Under the pieces are notes generated by a model. It had not been told where the DNA came from. It saw nothing but the letters and a program-made list of their open reading frames with translations, and did no database searches. From Bostrychus sinensis (taxonomy: Eukaryota > Chordata > Actinopteri > Gobiiformes > Eleotridae), in contig CM036251.1 of the NCBI GenBank assembly GCA_020698575.1, positions 15,168,288 through 15,232,287 of the forward strand: a stretch of 64,000 bases of DNA, read 5' to 3'. Both the position numbers and the translations under genes were made by a program. The first letter of the stretch is position 1; every line of letters starts with the position of its first letter. Of the stretch, positions 20,735-32,213 are shown one piece after another.

Positions 20735-21874
20735 CAGGGGTGTCAAACTCATTTTCACCGAGGGCCACATCAGCATAATGGTTGCCCTCAAAGGGCCAGA
20801 TGTAACTGTAAGGGGGTGTCAAACTCAATCGGAGCTGGGGCCAAAATTAGAAAACCAGTCTTGGTCGTGGGCTGAATAAGAGAATTGTATAAATAATAAA
20901 GCCAGCCTACTGTATTTTTGTTCTCAGTTAGGCTTTTTAACATAGAATAATACTTCCCCACAGAACTACAGGTGTAGATTTGTGGTTTTAAGGGGCTTTG
21001 TAGTTTTGTTTTAAATCAGAACTTAGAACTCAACAAATAACAACAAATAGGCCACAGACTACTGACTAACCCTGGCCAATGATTTATTTATTAAGTATTA
21101 TTTACTGCCACAGTTACCCAACTCCTCATATAAGACAGGTGTTTTCATCAGGTCCACTCTGTTTTACTGTGGCAGTGGGTACTACCAGCAGATAAATATT
21201 TAGGTGCATGCCATGTCCCTGAGGTGAATAAGCCCAGCACAACTTTAAGCTGAGTCAGCTCCTACACACAAACATGTATTATAGGCTTATTTAACATTTA
21301 TTGAGCAAACTACTGTCCACCTCTCTGTCCTCTGCAGGACACAGTGTGAGCAGGATGATACCTCTTTCTGGGCAGGTTTAGCTCGCTGTGTGTTAATGAG
21401 AGCATTAGAGCACAAGTAGCGACAGAGAGAAAGGAAAAAGAGCGACGGAGGGCAGTGCTGTTTTTAAAGACGTACGGTTTGTAAAGGAGATGTTCTTACA
21501 CTGCTGTGCGGTTGGAGCCTGTTTTTATTGCTGCCACATTAGCTCAACACACAAAGTGTAGAGCGTTTACAGAGAGTCCCACCTTTATAAGAAGCTCCTG
21601 CTCTCATTGACCCCTCTTTGCCCATTTCTTTTGTGGAAAGTTAAATGTCTCTGCTCCTGCAGCTCGTTAAATGCCGCTCGCTAAAACAGCGGAGGAGGGG
21701 CAGTGCCGGCGCTGCGCCGCTTCTGCAGTGCATTATGGGAGATGTAGTTCAAACAGATCGAGCACAATATATCGGGGGCCTATTATTAATATAAAATGGA
21801 AATGATCTCGCGGGCCACAAGAAATTATCCTGCGGGCCACATTTGGCCCGCGGGCCTTGAGTTTGACATATGTG
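20735..21874 (+). mobile_element. Second copy of the hAT-like element, left arm only
   Basis: A 1140 bp element starting caggggtgtcaaactc and ending gagtttgacatatgtg, with an exact 8 bp duplication gcgtaggg at 20727-20734 and 21875-21882. The right arm has the uninterrupted site at about 32825-32840. It is the same family as 1797-2859 in the opposite orientation; shared internal stretches include gagatgtagttcaaacagat. It lies in the pik3c2g intron between exons 14 and 15 and carries no transposase. Confidence 0.9.
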
Positions 21875-21882
21875 GCGTAGGG

Positions 21883-22660
21883 TCTTCTGTACCTGAAGAG
21901 CAGTGCGTGAAGCGCACTGTCCCGAAGCGTGCGAAGTGCCCCAAAACAGAGTGCGAAGCGCTCACCATTAATCAAACACTAATAGCCACACTCATGGAGT
22001 CATGTTGAATCCGGTGATATAGGTGTGTGTCGCAAAGGCGGCATATTTGTAATTGTTGGGACAGAATTTCGGTAATGGGGACCTCACAAGCAAATTGCTC
22101 GAGTCACGCCCTTTCTAAATATATATAGGTCATTTTTGTGTCTCTCCAACACTCTTCAAAGTGTCATAGCTCGCACATATTTTGACTGATTTCTCTCAAA
22201 TTTTGATAGTTGGTGGAGTCCCCAGCCCTGAACAGATTACTATGTGAATATTCACAATGGGGCGCGATAGCACCCCCTAGAGAGCAAAATACAAATTTGT
22301 ATGGGACGATAAAAATAAACTATCGTACACTAACAAAATTTGGTACACATATCTGTCACATGACCTTCATCAAAAAAGTCAATGAAAGGCCCACCCCATC
22401 TCCCATCCTGTTGCCATGGTGATGCCCCAAATATCCACTTCAGCCAATGGGACGTCCTAGCGCTTACTTTGACAGAGCCAAACAAAATTTGGTACACATA
22501 TACTTCATGTCAATATGAACAAAAAATTATATTGTGGCCACGCCCCCTGACCAACCGGAAGTCGGCCATCTTGGATTGATTATGTGACCCCCTGATTTGC
22601 ACCCTTATTATCAAAATGATGTCCACTTTTATCTCTACATAATTGTTATCTTCCAACAAA
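21883..22660. repeat. Dispersed fish repeat spanning the inner breakpoint
   Basis: Intron sequence with motifs common in fish dispersed repeats: acaaaatttggtacacatat twice, gccaatgggacgtcc, and ggccacgccccctgaccaac with aagtcggccatcttgg. The homologous part in the right arm stops at 32742. No gene is present. Confidence 0.4.
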
Positions 22661-24269
22661 CAAAATTACCTTTGTCTAGAGTTTGTTGAACTTTGTCAGG
22701 ACCATCCGTGAACAAAGTGCACACATATTCATTCTGCAATAAACAGTACAAACATAAGAGATCTTTGGGAGATAACATCATTAAGTTTCACAGAGCCAAG
22801 ACAAGCCTACCCCTTTGCAGGGTCCCTCAAAGAGCTGCTTTAAGTATTTGTTGAGCACTGACATTTTTTTGGCGGGTGTGAATGACATCTGAAACCAAAA
22901 GGGGAACCTGCAGAAGTGACAGGGAAAACAATCAGATACATTTAAAACTGTAAAAATCATCCAATGACTGAGTCTGTGCAGACTTACGATGGCAGAGCTG
23001 AATCAATAAAGAGATTTTGAATTTGTCTGTGGATCAGTTCAAATTGTCCAAATGTCAGTTCTTTGTTGAGATAGCCATCATCAATGGTTATTATTAGTTC
23101 ATAGAGCTACAAAGAAAAACACATTAATGGTGAGTGGAGTCAAAATATTAAGATGATATTACAATTATCAAATTTAATAAGAGCCATGTGTGCTATAGTG
23201 TGTTATTTATACAGGGACAGTATTACATTGATCTCAAGAAAAGGAAAGATGCATTGTACCAGCTTATAGCAAAAATGCTAATTACCACTTGTCATCAGGT
23301 TGATGTTCTGATCAAATATACACTATAACAATATGCAAGTGGACAAAATTAACAGTAGAAAACCAGAAAAGTGTTAGTTATTGCTTTTCTTCATGTATTC
23401 TCCAGCTTTCTTTTACAGGTCACTAGTCTCAGAACAAATAGACACTGTGTCTGTGAGAGTTGCTCATTTTATCTCATTCTGGCTTTTGCCAGGTACATAT
23501 CAACTCACAAATTTCGTGACACTCCAGCTTGCTAGGGTAAGGTAATATTAAAAACTACAGTTTAAATGGACACTTACCACTTCCCCCTCTTTGACACTGG
23601 TTCTTTGAATGACAGCGTCCTGGATGTTGCTGCTAGGAGTAGAGCCACCAACACCAACAGGTGCCCCAGATTTTTTGCCTTGAGCCATGTTGTGTGTGGC
23701 AAAGTTGATCTTTACAAAAACACAACCTATGCTCTCTTCGATTTTCCTGTGTCAAACCACACAGATGTTACTGTACTGGGCCATACACCACATTACATTA
23801 AAGGCACATTTGAAAGGGTTTGTTTAGAGTCAGTGTCTTATAGTTACTTTGTAAAGAAGGATGTAGCCTCCAGATCTGTGTCATGTGGTCTGAGGTTGTT
23901 CTGAACAAACTGCAGGACGCTTGTGCTTTTTACTTCTGGCATTCCAGCATGAAGCATCTGAAAACAATGGCATTTTGTGAGATATTACAGTTTCTGTAAA
24001 GCAATGCTACACATGGTTATTTTGACTGTACCAGCTCTAACAGGCTGAGTATGAGAGCCGAGCGTCCTCTGAGAGCATTGTAGGCATGGCAGCACAGATC
24101 CACAAAGCGATGCATGCGTTGAGGCTTCTTTCCTCCACATGTGATGAAGTGACGCATCTCACGTGAAAAAATGAACGGTGACCGGTCCCTGCAAATGCAG
24201 TGGAAATATTTAGCTCACAATATTCTTACGTATCTTACAATTACATTATATTTAAAAACACATGCATGC

Positions 24270-24428
24270 CTTTTGATATTTCCAAACTTCTGTGCATTGC
24301 CAAAAATCTTGCCAAAGTCAATGTGGAACATATGACCGGTGTTTTTCAACATAATGTTGTCACTGTGACGGTCACAGATGCCGAGAATGAAAGTAGCCAG
24401 CACATGAATGAATGAAGTTGGTCACAGC
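24270..24428 (-). pseudogene. pik3c2g: pik3c2g kinase catalytic-loop exon with frameshift
   Basis: The exon opens in one frame (AVTNFIHSCAGY) and continues in another (LATFILGICDRHSDNIM, then HIDFGKIFGNAQKFG). It is 159 nt, but the phases of its neighbours (0 in, 2 out) require 3n+2. The family normally has SCAGY or SCAGW, two more residues, then a T-F-I-L-G-like stretch. The break sits at a single GGCTAC (24393-24398, minus strand). An 11 bp deletion between two GGCTAC repeats would explain both the lost residues and the phase. The original frame stops at 24372-24374. The 3' splice donor appears as GC (aaaag|gcatgc) rather than GT. Confidence 0.75.
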
Positions 24429-26685
24429 CTGGATACAGACAGTGGGATCATTTTTAGAGGAGTCTACAGCAGTCAGGTAAAGAAGAGGGGAAACATACCA
24501 ACCTTTTCGTAGTCTTCGTGAGTTTTGTTCCACATATGAAACCATTTCTCCAGCGTGTCGTCCCTTAGTGTCCCACTCAAACCCCACTCCTGATGGATTT
24601 TTCCCAGGGTCACAGCCTCTGGAACAACCTCTATCAGACCTGGCAACCACAGAAGATAAAATATTTAAATGTAAGAACGTAAAAATTAAATAAAAAAAAA
24701 CACTGAAGCATACCTTGAGTCCTGCCTGTAGAGAGACACTTGTAGGTTACCATTTGCATGTCCAGCCCCTCCTGGAGCCACACTCGGTCCATCATACGCA
24801 CGATCTGCAGCACCAGCATGTCCTGGCGCAAGTTATCTCCTGTCTAACATCACACAAACTCACCATTAGATACCATCAACACTTTATGGACAAAAACAAG
24901 CATTGTTACTGTTGTACTAACTTTGCAGATGACGCTGACATTCTTGGCAAGAGGGTCACTACAGATAAACGAGAGTCCCAGTGGCGCAGCATTGGAGTTG
25001 TAAAAGGTACAGGCCTAACATAAAAAAGCAAGAAAAGTGTAAAAATAACAGTACACTTTGTAGATACAGGTGTAACTGCAAGTCATATCATTACAATAAA
25101 AAACAATATTTGTTTATAACATATACTCCATAAAATATATGCGTTTGTCTTTATTTGAGTTGAACAACTACAGTTTATTCACTTTTCCATGATATTGTAA
25201 GTTTTTGAGATGCACCTGTACAATGTGACATATGTACCTCTATATCCACGGATGATATATGAACTGCAGGATCTAGTGGTAGACTGCAGCTCATCCCACC
25301 TTTAAAGAAGTCTTCAATCTTGTACTTCTCTGTATTTAAAATGTCCTGTGTATATTTAAAAAGCACAAATACATTTCTGTACAAGTTATGTGAGTACAAG
25401 CATCTAAAATAAGCTAAAGGTAATAGACCAATCAGGTATAACATTACAGCCACCTGCCTGGGAACAAGAGCTGCTGTTTTGTAGATGCTGTGACCCAGTC
25501 GTCTATCCGTCGCAACTCACTCAAATCCTTACACATGACCATTTTTCCTGCTTCTAAAACTCCCCAACTTTGAGGACACAATGGTCACTTGCTGCCTAAT
25601 ATATCCCACCCACTAACAGGTGCTATGATGAAGAGATATAATCAGTGTGAAGTGGCCATAATGTTATGCCTGATCAGTGTATGTGACATTAAGAATGTGA
25701 ACAGACCTTGCGTTTGCTCTTGTTTGCTTTCCGGACTTTCTCAGCCACTAGGGTGAGCAGAGTGACAAAGCGGGCTTCATTCTCCAGCTCTTTGCGTAAC
25801 GTCCGGCCACAGCAGTGACGCAAAGCAGCCTGCACTTTACTGAACCAGCTCTGATAATGAGGATCATTGTGGGCATCGTCTAACAACCTGCACAAAGCAT
25901 AATATCTAAGTAACATCATTTTACATAGAAATAAACTATATGTTTTATTGCTGCGCTCAATCATGACAAGTTTAATAAGTGGTTGGGTTAAAAATTAAAA
26001 AAAAAAGAAAAATGTGTTTGTTTTTTTTATGTTTACCAACAGAGTTGTTGGGCAATGCGTATGTTTTTAACAGCTCTTTCCAAGAGTAGCATCACAAGTG
26101 GTCCATCAAGTTCCCACTCACTTCTCAAAGCCTAAATGATTTAGGAGAAAGGATCAAACAAACACCACTATAGAAGTTACATAGTGCAGAGCAAAATGTC
26201 CAGTATGTTGGAAAATAGAGAGTTTGTCAGACAGTTTATTTACTTACCTGAACCAGTTGTGGAAGAAAACTTTCTAGTTCACTATCTGGGATTTGTTCAA
26301 AGTAGTGAACGGCTGCTTTTCGAACAGTTTGATCATGAAAGCTAAATATGGAGCAAAGCAACAACCATCACTCATAAATCTGGTTTGTATCTTACATGCC
26401 TGTAACTGAATGTGCCATCGGACTCACCAAATAGAAAAAGTATAATAACATCCACATAAAACAAAAACACTGAAGAATGAAACAACAGTTTCCAGTGTGT
26501 GTATGTGTTACAAGGCGTGCATGTGTCTTCATGTGTGTCCAGCTGCTCTTTTAGCTTTTAGCTTTTTTTTTAGCTTTGGCTCTTTGCCACCAGCCTCTCT
26601 CAATCTTCCTATTGTCATCTTCTGTCACTGCTACTTGTGTCTCGTATGAAAGTCTCTTTGGGGGCTGGCGAGTCCTTGTAGGGTT

Positions 26686-27376
26686 TCACTTTGGGATAGT
26701 TGGTTCCTGAGGCAGCTCAGCAGGATTGTTTCCTTCCTCTTCGTCCCGCAGCCCAGCCACCGCATCCGCTCCCTCTGTGCTCAGTTTGTCTGTTTCGAGC
26801 AGAGTGGTGTTTACTGGCTCCTCAGTGTTCTCCAAATCAGACTCCTCCTCTGGGTCAGATTCCTCATTTGCTCCACTCTCTGCAGCAAGTTCGCCCTTCT
26901 CTGGTGGTCCTGCACCTGTCTGCTGCACTGGAAGGAACATGCACTGTGTCAGAAGGTTACGATGGACCACTCGCTCGGCGCCTCCATCCTCCCGCCTGAT
27001 TACATACACTGGCGGGTTGCTTTTTTACAACAATGTAAGGGTGTGGCTCCCACCTGTCTCCTAGTTTCTGCCGCCCCTCAACATGACAGACTTTGACTAG
27101 CACTCTATAGCCTGGGCTGAAAACTTGGCCATCGGCCCTTTTGTCATAGTGCTTTTTCTGCTGCTGTTTGGCTTGTGAGGTTTGGTTAGCCTGGGCATAG
27201 GCCTGGGACAGGGCATTGTGCAGGGTCTGGACATATTCAGTGTATTCACATGGTTTGCTGGGGATGGTGAGTCCAAAGGTCAGGTCAACAGGAAGCCTGG
27301 GATGTCTACCGAACATAAGATAGTGAGGTGTGTATTCAGTAGAATCATGCTGTGTGCAGTTATAGGAGTGTGTCAT
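26686..27376 (-). pseudogene. Gypsy integrase C-terminal region, broken
   Basis: Two open pieces, 26957-27376 and 26686-27009, together cover the end of a Ty3/Gypsy integrase. The first has YLMFGRHPRLPVD and KKHYDKRA, and the second has the PVYVIRRE-type end (YVIRREDGGAERVVHRNLL) and an acidic tail. They overlap in different frames near 27010, so a frameshift separates them. Upstream, another shift at about 27470 separates this part from the integrase core. Confidence 0.75.
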
Positions 27377-27459
27377 GGCATCAATGTATTCATGCCACCG
27401 GGGGCTTTTGATGGGGCTCTAAGGTTCCCAGCATATTCATTAAAGTGCGATTAAACCTC

Positions 27460-28785
27460 TCAGTAGTCCCATTGCCCTGTGGGTGATGGGGTGTTGTAAG
27501 TTTTTGTGATGCCAACCCATTTACACAATTCTTTCACTATGGCACTTTCAAAATTGCGGCCTTGGTCCGCATGGAGCTTTACAGGGAATCCAAAATGACA
27601 AAAGAAGTTTCTCCACAATGTTTTAGCTACTGTACTGGCTTTTTGGTCTCTGGTGGGGTACGCTTGGGCATAGCGGGAGAAATGATCTGTAACAATAAGC
27701 ACATTCTCAATGCCACCTCTGGATTTTTCCAATGCTAAAAAGTCAACACAAACAAGTTCCATAGGGGCGCTGGTATGGATACTGACGAGGGTAGCTCGGA
27801 GCCCAGCAGTAGGAGTCTTTCTCAGGCAACACCTCTCACACTGTTCGCACCAGGCCTTAATTTCCTGGAACATTCTCGGCCAGTAAAATCTCTCCCTTAT
27901 CATTTGTAAAGTTCTTTCAAAGCCCAAGTGACCTGAGTCATCATGAAGAGTGGTTTTGACTTTGGTACGTAGCCTTTCTGGGAGTATTAGCTGCTCCACT
28001 GTGCCTCTTTGTTGGTCCTTGACTTTCCGGAACAAGACACCATTTTTAATCCCTAACCTCCTCCACTCCTTTAAGAGAAGGCACCCCTGCTCGCCCAATC
28101 CAGCTCTCTCACTGCGGCCTGGCTTTTGGCTCCGGCTCCTTAAATACAGGACTGGGCCAATGACTGGGTCCTCTTTCTGTGCCAAGCGAATTTCGTTAGT
28201 GGTCATAGCTGGTAGAGACTCAGTTCCCACATCCAGATAGGGCTCATTTGTTTCCACTATTCCCCGGGACACAGGGCTCTTATCTGGGGTAGATACAGGT
28301 GTCTGGATAGGCTGGGCACTTGAGTCAGTGCTATTGTGGCTCGTAACCTGGTGAGGGCAGGACTGTAGCACTTCTGCCACCTCTTTGTTTGACATGCGGG
28401 AGAGTGCGTCAGCATTTGCTTTGTTTCTGCCTTTGCGGTACTGGATATCGAAGTTGAAAATGGACAGCTGTGAAACCCAACGCTGGCCTGTAGCATCAAG
28501 TTTGGCTGAGGTCATGACATACTTAAGGGGGTTATTGTCCATCAGAACAGAAAAGCTCCGCCCATAAAGGTGATCATAGAACTTGTCAGTTACTGCCCAT
28601 TTTAGGGCGAGAAACTCGAGTCTGTGTGCGGGATATCTTGTTTCAGGTGGGGCTAAATCTCTATTAGCATAAGCTATTACCCTTTCTTGTCCACCCTGGA
28701 TCTGCGCCAACACAGCACCCAGTCCCCCACCGGACGCATCTGTTTGGCGCACAAAGGGCAGGTTATAGTCCGGGTAACCGAGCAC
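27460..28785 (-). pseudogene. Gypsy RNase H and integrase core
   Basis: RNase H motifs are RQTDASGGGLGAVL, YPAHRLEFLALKWAV and MDNNPLKYV, ending at ADALSRM. The integrase has an HHCC-like zinc finger (HLGFERT ... CEQCERCCLR) and catalytic Asp residues in CVDFLALE and HADQGRNFES. The third acidic residue is cut off by a frameshift at about 27470, in a C-rich run where the family has HPQGNG. The frame is offset from the RT upstream, probably at an A-run near 28805. In an intact element this part would be fused to RT in one pol polyprotein. Confidence 0.82.
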
Positions 28786-29935
28786 AGGCGCAATGGTTAG
28801 CCTCTTTTTTTAAAAGCAGAAAGGCTTCCTCACATGTGTCAGTCCATAGAAAGGGCCGGGCAGGCTCAGTACTTTTGTTTGTACCTCTTTTCTTCCTTCG
28901 CGGGTCCCCTGAAGTGAGGCAGTACAAGGGTGCGGCTATGGCTGAAAAGTTCTGGACATACTGCCTATAGTACCCCACAAAACCTAAAAACTGAAGCACC
29001 TCTTTTCTGTTTGTAGGTCTCGGCCAGTCATCAACTTTACTTATTTTCTCTGGATCAGTTTTGACCCCTGCAGCCGATACTAAGTGCCCTAAATATTGCA
29101 CTTCGTTCCTCACCAGCTGACACTTGGATGGCTTAAGCTTTAAACCGTGCTGTCTGAGGCAGTCAAACACAAGCTGCAGCCTCTCTAAATGTTCATCAAA
29201 AGTCTTTGAGAAAATGATTAAGTTGTCTAGATAGATGAGAAGGTGAGTGAAATTGAGGTCACCAAAACAGCATGTCATGAGTCTCTGAAAGTTTGAGGGG
29301 GCGTTTTGTAGCCCAAAGGGCATTCTGTTTGCCTCAAACAGTCCCATTGGTGTACTGAATGCAGTTTTGTATTTATCGTGCTCTGCTACTTCTACCTGCC
29401 AGTAGCCTGACGTGAGATCGAGAGTTGAAAAGTACTTTGCCTGTCCCAGTGCCTCCAAAGCCTCCTCTATCCTTGGCAGGGGAAACGCGTCTCTTGTGCT
29501 GCAGGAGTTTAGCTTTCTATAATCAATACACAGCCTCAATGACCCATCTTTTTTTGTTACTACTACAACAGGTGAAGCATAGGGGCTTTTACTGGGCCGA
29601 ATAACTCCTGCTGCCTCCATCTCAGTTAGCAGCTTCCTTGCGTCTTGCCATTGTGAAGGGGGAATCTTACGATATGGCAGTCGAAAAGGCTTTGAGTCAG
29701 TTAGCGGTATTTCATGTTGCACTGTCTTGGTGTGACCATAATCTATAGAATGCTGCAAAAACACCTCTTTGTTTTTCTCAATCAGCTGTTTGAGAAGAGA
29801 GCGCTGTTGTTCATTCTCTGTCGCTGCCCCACTTATGTCCACTACACTCTCTGTTGCAACGTGGTTAAGGCTCAAGCTTACGTGGTTTGCCTCCACAGGG
29901 GAACATACACTGGTCATATCAGGAAATTCAACCAC
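28763..29935 (-). pseudogene. Gypsy reverse transcriptase with a mutated catalytic box
   Basis: Ty3/Gypsy RT with RLPYRKIPPSQW, KKDGSLRLCIDYRKLN, STLDLTSGYWQ and MPFGLQNAPSNFQRLM. The box normally reading YLDD is YLDN here, replacing the second of the paired aspartates that hold the catalytic metals. The protein begins only about 36 nt after the gag stop and shows no aspartic-protease motif, so the protease has probably been deleted. It ends out of frame near 28763-28810. Confidence 0.87.
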
Positions 29936-29970
29936 ATTTTCAACGAGGAAGGCATTGGCCAGATAAATGC

Positions 29971-31779
29971 TTAAACGTTTAAACGCTGAGTAGATGGGGC
30001 AGCGGTGTCAGTAGTGTCAGCGGGCTGGGACTGCTGGGACTGCCCAGGGCTATTATTGGTGAGGACAGCCCTGCAGACACGGGCTATGTGTCCCTGCTTA
30101 CCACATCTGTGGCATGTGACGCTTAAACTCTGGGTCTTATTTCTCAGTGCTGGTTCAACTGTGAGTGGGGAGTTGGACATTTTTAACTCAAGGTGAGCCA
30201 GTTTAGTCATTTGCTCCTCCTGGTTAAGAGCCAGCTTTTTCACAATTTCTGTCAGTTCTGACAACCCTGGCATTTGCTTGGTTTTCTCTCTCTTTATGTT
30301 GGTGTCCTCCTCAGAGGTATGAACTTGGGCATACGACTTTCTTGGTTTTTGTGTCTGTCTCTTACCCTCCCTTGCCAGGTCGCGAAGCTCGGCTTGCAGC
30401 TCTCTGAAGCTTAGGAGTCTGGGCTTTAGGGGGGCAATTCTAGCGTACACATTCTCATCAAGAAGACCTCTTAAAAACTGGCGAGTGAGTTTACTGTCTC
30501 TGTCCGGGAAAGGACGTCCACCCCTTTGGCTCTCCTCAACAGTTAGCAGTATAGCCTCTAACGCTATTGCATAAGAACAGGCGGACTCGGCTGATTTTTG
30601 GCGGCGTTCATAGTCTGCTAATGGGTCTAAAGAGGAGTGTGCATCACTATATTCTGCTCTCAGTTCATCAAATGCTCTCTCAGGGGTTTGCTCTTAAGTG
30701 GGTAAGTTTAACACAAGCTTCCTGGCCTCGCCACCTAGGTGCCGCACAACAGTAGAAAAGCGGAGATGCACAGGGAGTTCAATAGCATCAAGGAGATATT
30801 GCATGTCCCTAATCCAATCCTCCACCAGTATCTTACTGTTCATGTTACCTGTAAAAACTTGTACATTCTTTACCTGGTGTGTTTGCATGAAACCTCCATA
30901 GGCAGCCACTGGAGTGCTTTGATTGGCTATGGCTCCAGAAGGAGTGGTGTATGGGGCCATGGGTGCAGTGTGGTATCTTGATGCATGTGCTGGAAGTTTC
31001 AGCGGAGATGGGACAATGCTTGGGGTGTGAAACGGCGCAGCTGAAGGGCTCCACATGTTGGCTTGAGGCAGGGTCATGGGGGCTGCTTCACTTGGAGCTG
31101 GGTGCTGAGTAGGAGGCATAGAGGTTGGGCCTTTTACGGTCTGGAAATTTGGCAGTGGAGTAGAGTGTGAGTAACCAGAGGTAGCCTTTAGATCCAACTT
31201 GGTTGGCTGGAGTGAGTGCGCAGAGAGAGGCTGTGGGTGTGAGGCAGGTTCCAGTCCACTAGGCACTGCTGTGGGACTTTGAGATGAGGGGCTCTGAAGA
31301 GGCAGGGAGGCAGTGAATGTGAGGCCGTTTGACGGAGGCACAGTGGTGTCTACCAGGAGGGCGACAACTGGCTGGCAGGTGTCTGACCTGTTTGCCGAGT
31401 AACTGGGTATGGTGGCTGGGCTGCGATCCAAGCTGGGTGAAGGCTGCAGCTTTGAGCTATCAGTAGCGGGAAAGCCAGTGGAGTAGGCTGGAGTAGGGTA
31501 ATGGTCAGCATAGGCAGCTAGCGGTGGAGAGTATGTGGCCACAGGGCTCCAAGCGGGAGTCCGTGTCTGGTGTGTGTTAACAGGGCCCATTTGGGGTCCT
31601 TGTAGCTCTGCTGGCATTTTGGTGTCTATATGGTGCAGCATTTTGTGTGGAATACTATATGTGCACAGTAGGACGTGTGCTTTAGACTTAATGTGATCGC
31701 AAAACACCTCACTTTTCAAGGCAGCACAATCAATCAAATAGGCACTTAGAAATGTCAAAACACACCTATTATACCACAA
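29971..31779 (-). pseudogene. Gypsy gag with zinc knuckle and internal stop
   Basis: One reading frame interrupted by TAA at 30694-30696. The N-terminal part is rich in Pro, Ser and Thr, and the most plausible start is a Met near 31660 (MLHHIDTKMPAEL) rather than the first one. A capsid-like segment (VEDWIRDMQYLLDAIELP) ends at the stop and resumes after it (TPERAFDELRAEY). A single CCHC zinc knuckle, CHRCGKQGHIARVC, lies near 30070-30110, followed by a short Gln/Ser tail and the gag stop at 29971. Gag packages element RNA into particles; this copy could only make a truncated N-terminal product. Confidence 0.78.
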
Positions 31780-32190
31780 ATAGTGAAAAAATAGCTAAGC
31801 AAACTCAAGACAATTCACAGTATTATACTCTTAACACACTTTCACTCAAAAAGAAAATACCGTACACTTTTCACTTTATTATTCAGTTGTACCTAGCTTT
31901 ACCACTGTCTTGGAAAGGATACCTGGGCTGAACTGGTTTTGCTAAGTAGAAAGGTGTAGGTTCACCAGGATCAGGTGTCTAGATGGAGTTAGAGTTCATG
32001 CGGCTGAAGAAGGCCAGTGGACCCAACGGGAAAGGCAGCCAGGAGAGGCAGGTACAGCCGGTCCCAGGTCAGGCGCACAGTCCACTTGCCAACAGTAGCA
32101 CAGCTCGACACCAGCAAGGATGACCCCGTCCGTGGATCAGTCAGAGTAACAACACCTCTTCCTCTCCACTTTAGTCTGGAAGCACCACAA

Positions 32191-32207
32191 TCCGGGTCAC
32201 GGCACCA
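32191..32207 (-). promoter_or_regulatory. Gypsy primer-binding site, tRNA-His type
   Basis: On the element strand it reads tggtgccgtgacccgga, six bases after the LTR end. This matches the 3' end of vertebrate tRNA-His (as recalled) with one mismatch. Confidence 0.65.
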
Positions 32208-32213
32208 AAAAGA

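Larger units (their letters stand above)
1400..21988. repeat. Left arm of the plcz1/pik3c2g inverted duplication
   Basis: This segment is the reverse complement of 32742-57778 apart from point differences and arm-specific indels. Landmarks pair in mirror order: all 11 plcz1 exons, a SINE, two MITEs, an interstitial telomeric tract, plcz1 poly(A) signals and three pik3c2g exons. Outer similarity stops within cagaag at about 1400, and inner similarity stops at ctaatagcca at about 21988. About 7.7 kb of the arm is later insertions (1797-2859, 5846-6306, 8537-13555, 20735-21874). Confidence 0.93.
20096..26341 (-). pseudogene. pik3c2g: 5'-truncated class II PI3-kinase (C2-gamma type)
   Basis: Class II PI3-kinases phosphorylate the 3-position of PI and PI4P on membranes. 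The 17 exons in coding order are 26248-26341, 26037-26131, 25707-25887 (helical), 25238-25345, 24922-25014, 24714-24843, 24503-24639, 24270-24428, 24032-24188, 23848-23957 (kinase), 23578-23746, 22988-23106, 22811-22907, 22670-22733 (PX), 20581-20660, 20353-20478 and 20096-20254 (C2, stop TAA). GDNLRQD, ICDRHSDNIM, HIDFGK and DTDLEATS support the call, as does plcz1 as tail-to-tail neighbour. All junction phases agree except at 24270-24428. The upstream half (Ras-binding, first C2, start of helical) is missing, and Gypsy sequence begins near 26690. A truncated pseudogene is most likely; an assembly break is the alternative. Confidence 0.85.

Noticed and set aside
26350..26690. 3' LTR of the Gypsy element
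   Set aside because: No stretch here matches the LTR at 32214-32739, and pik3c2g intron sequence follows directly.
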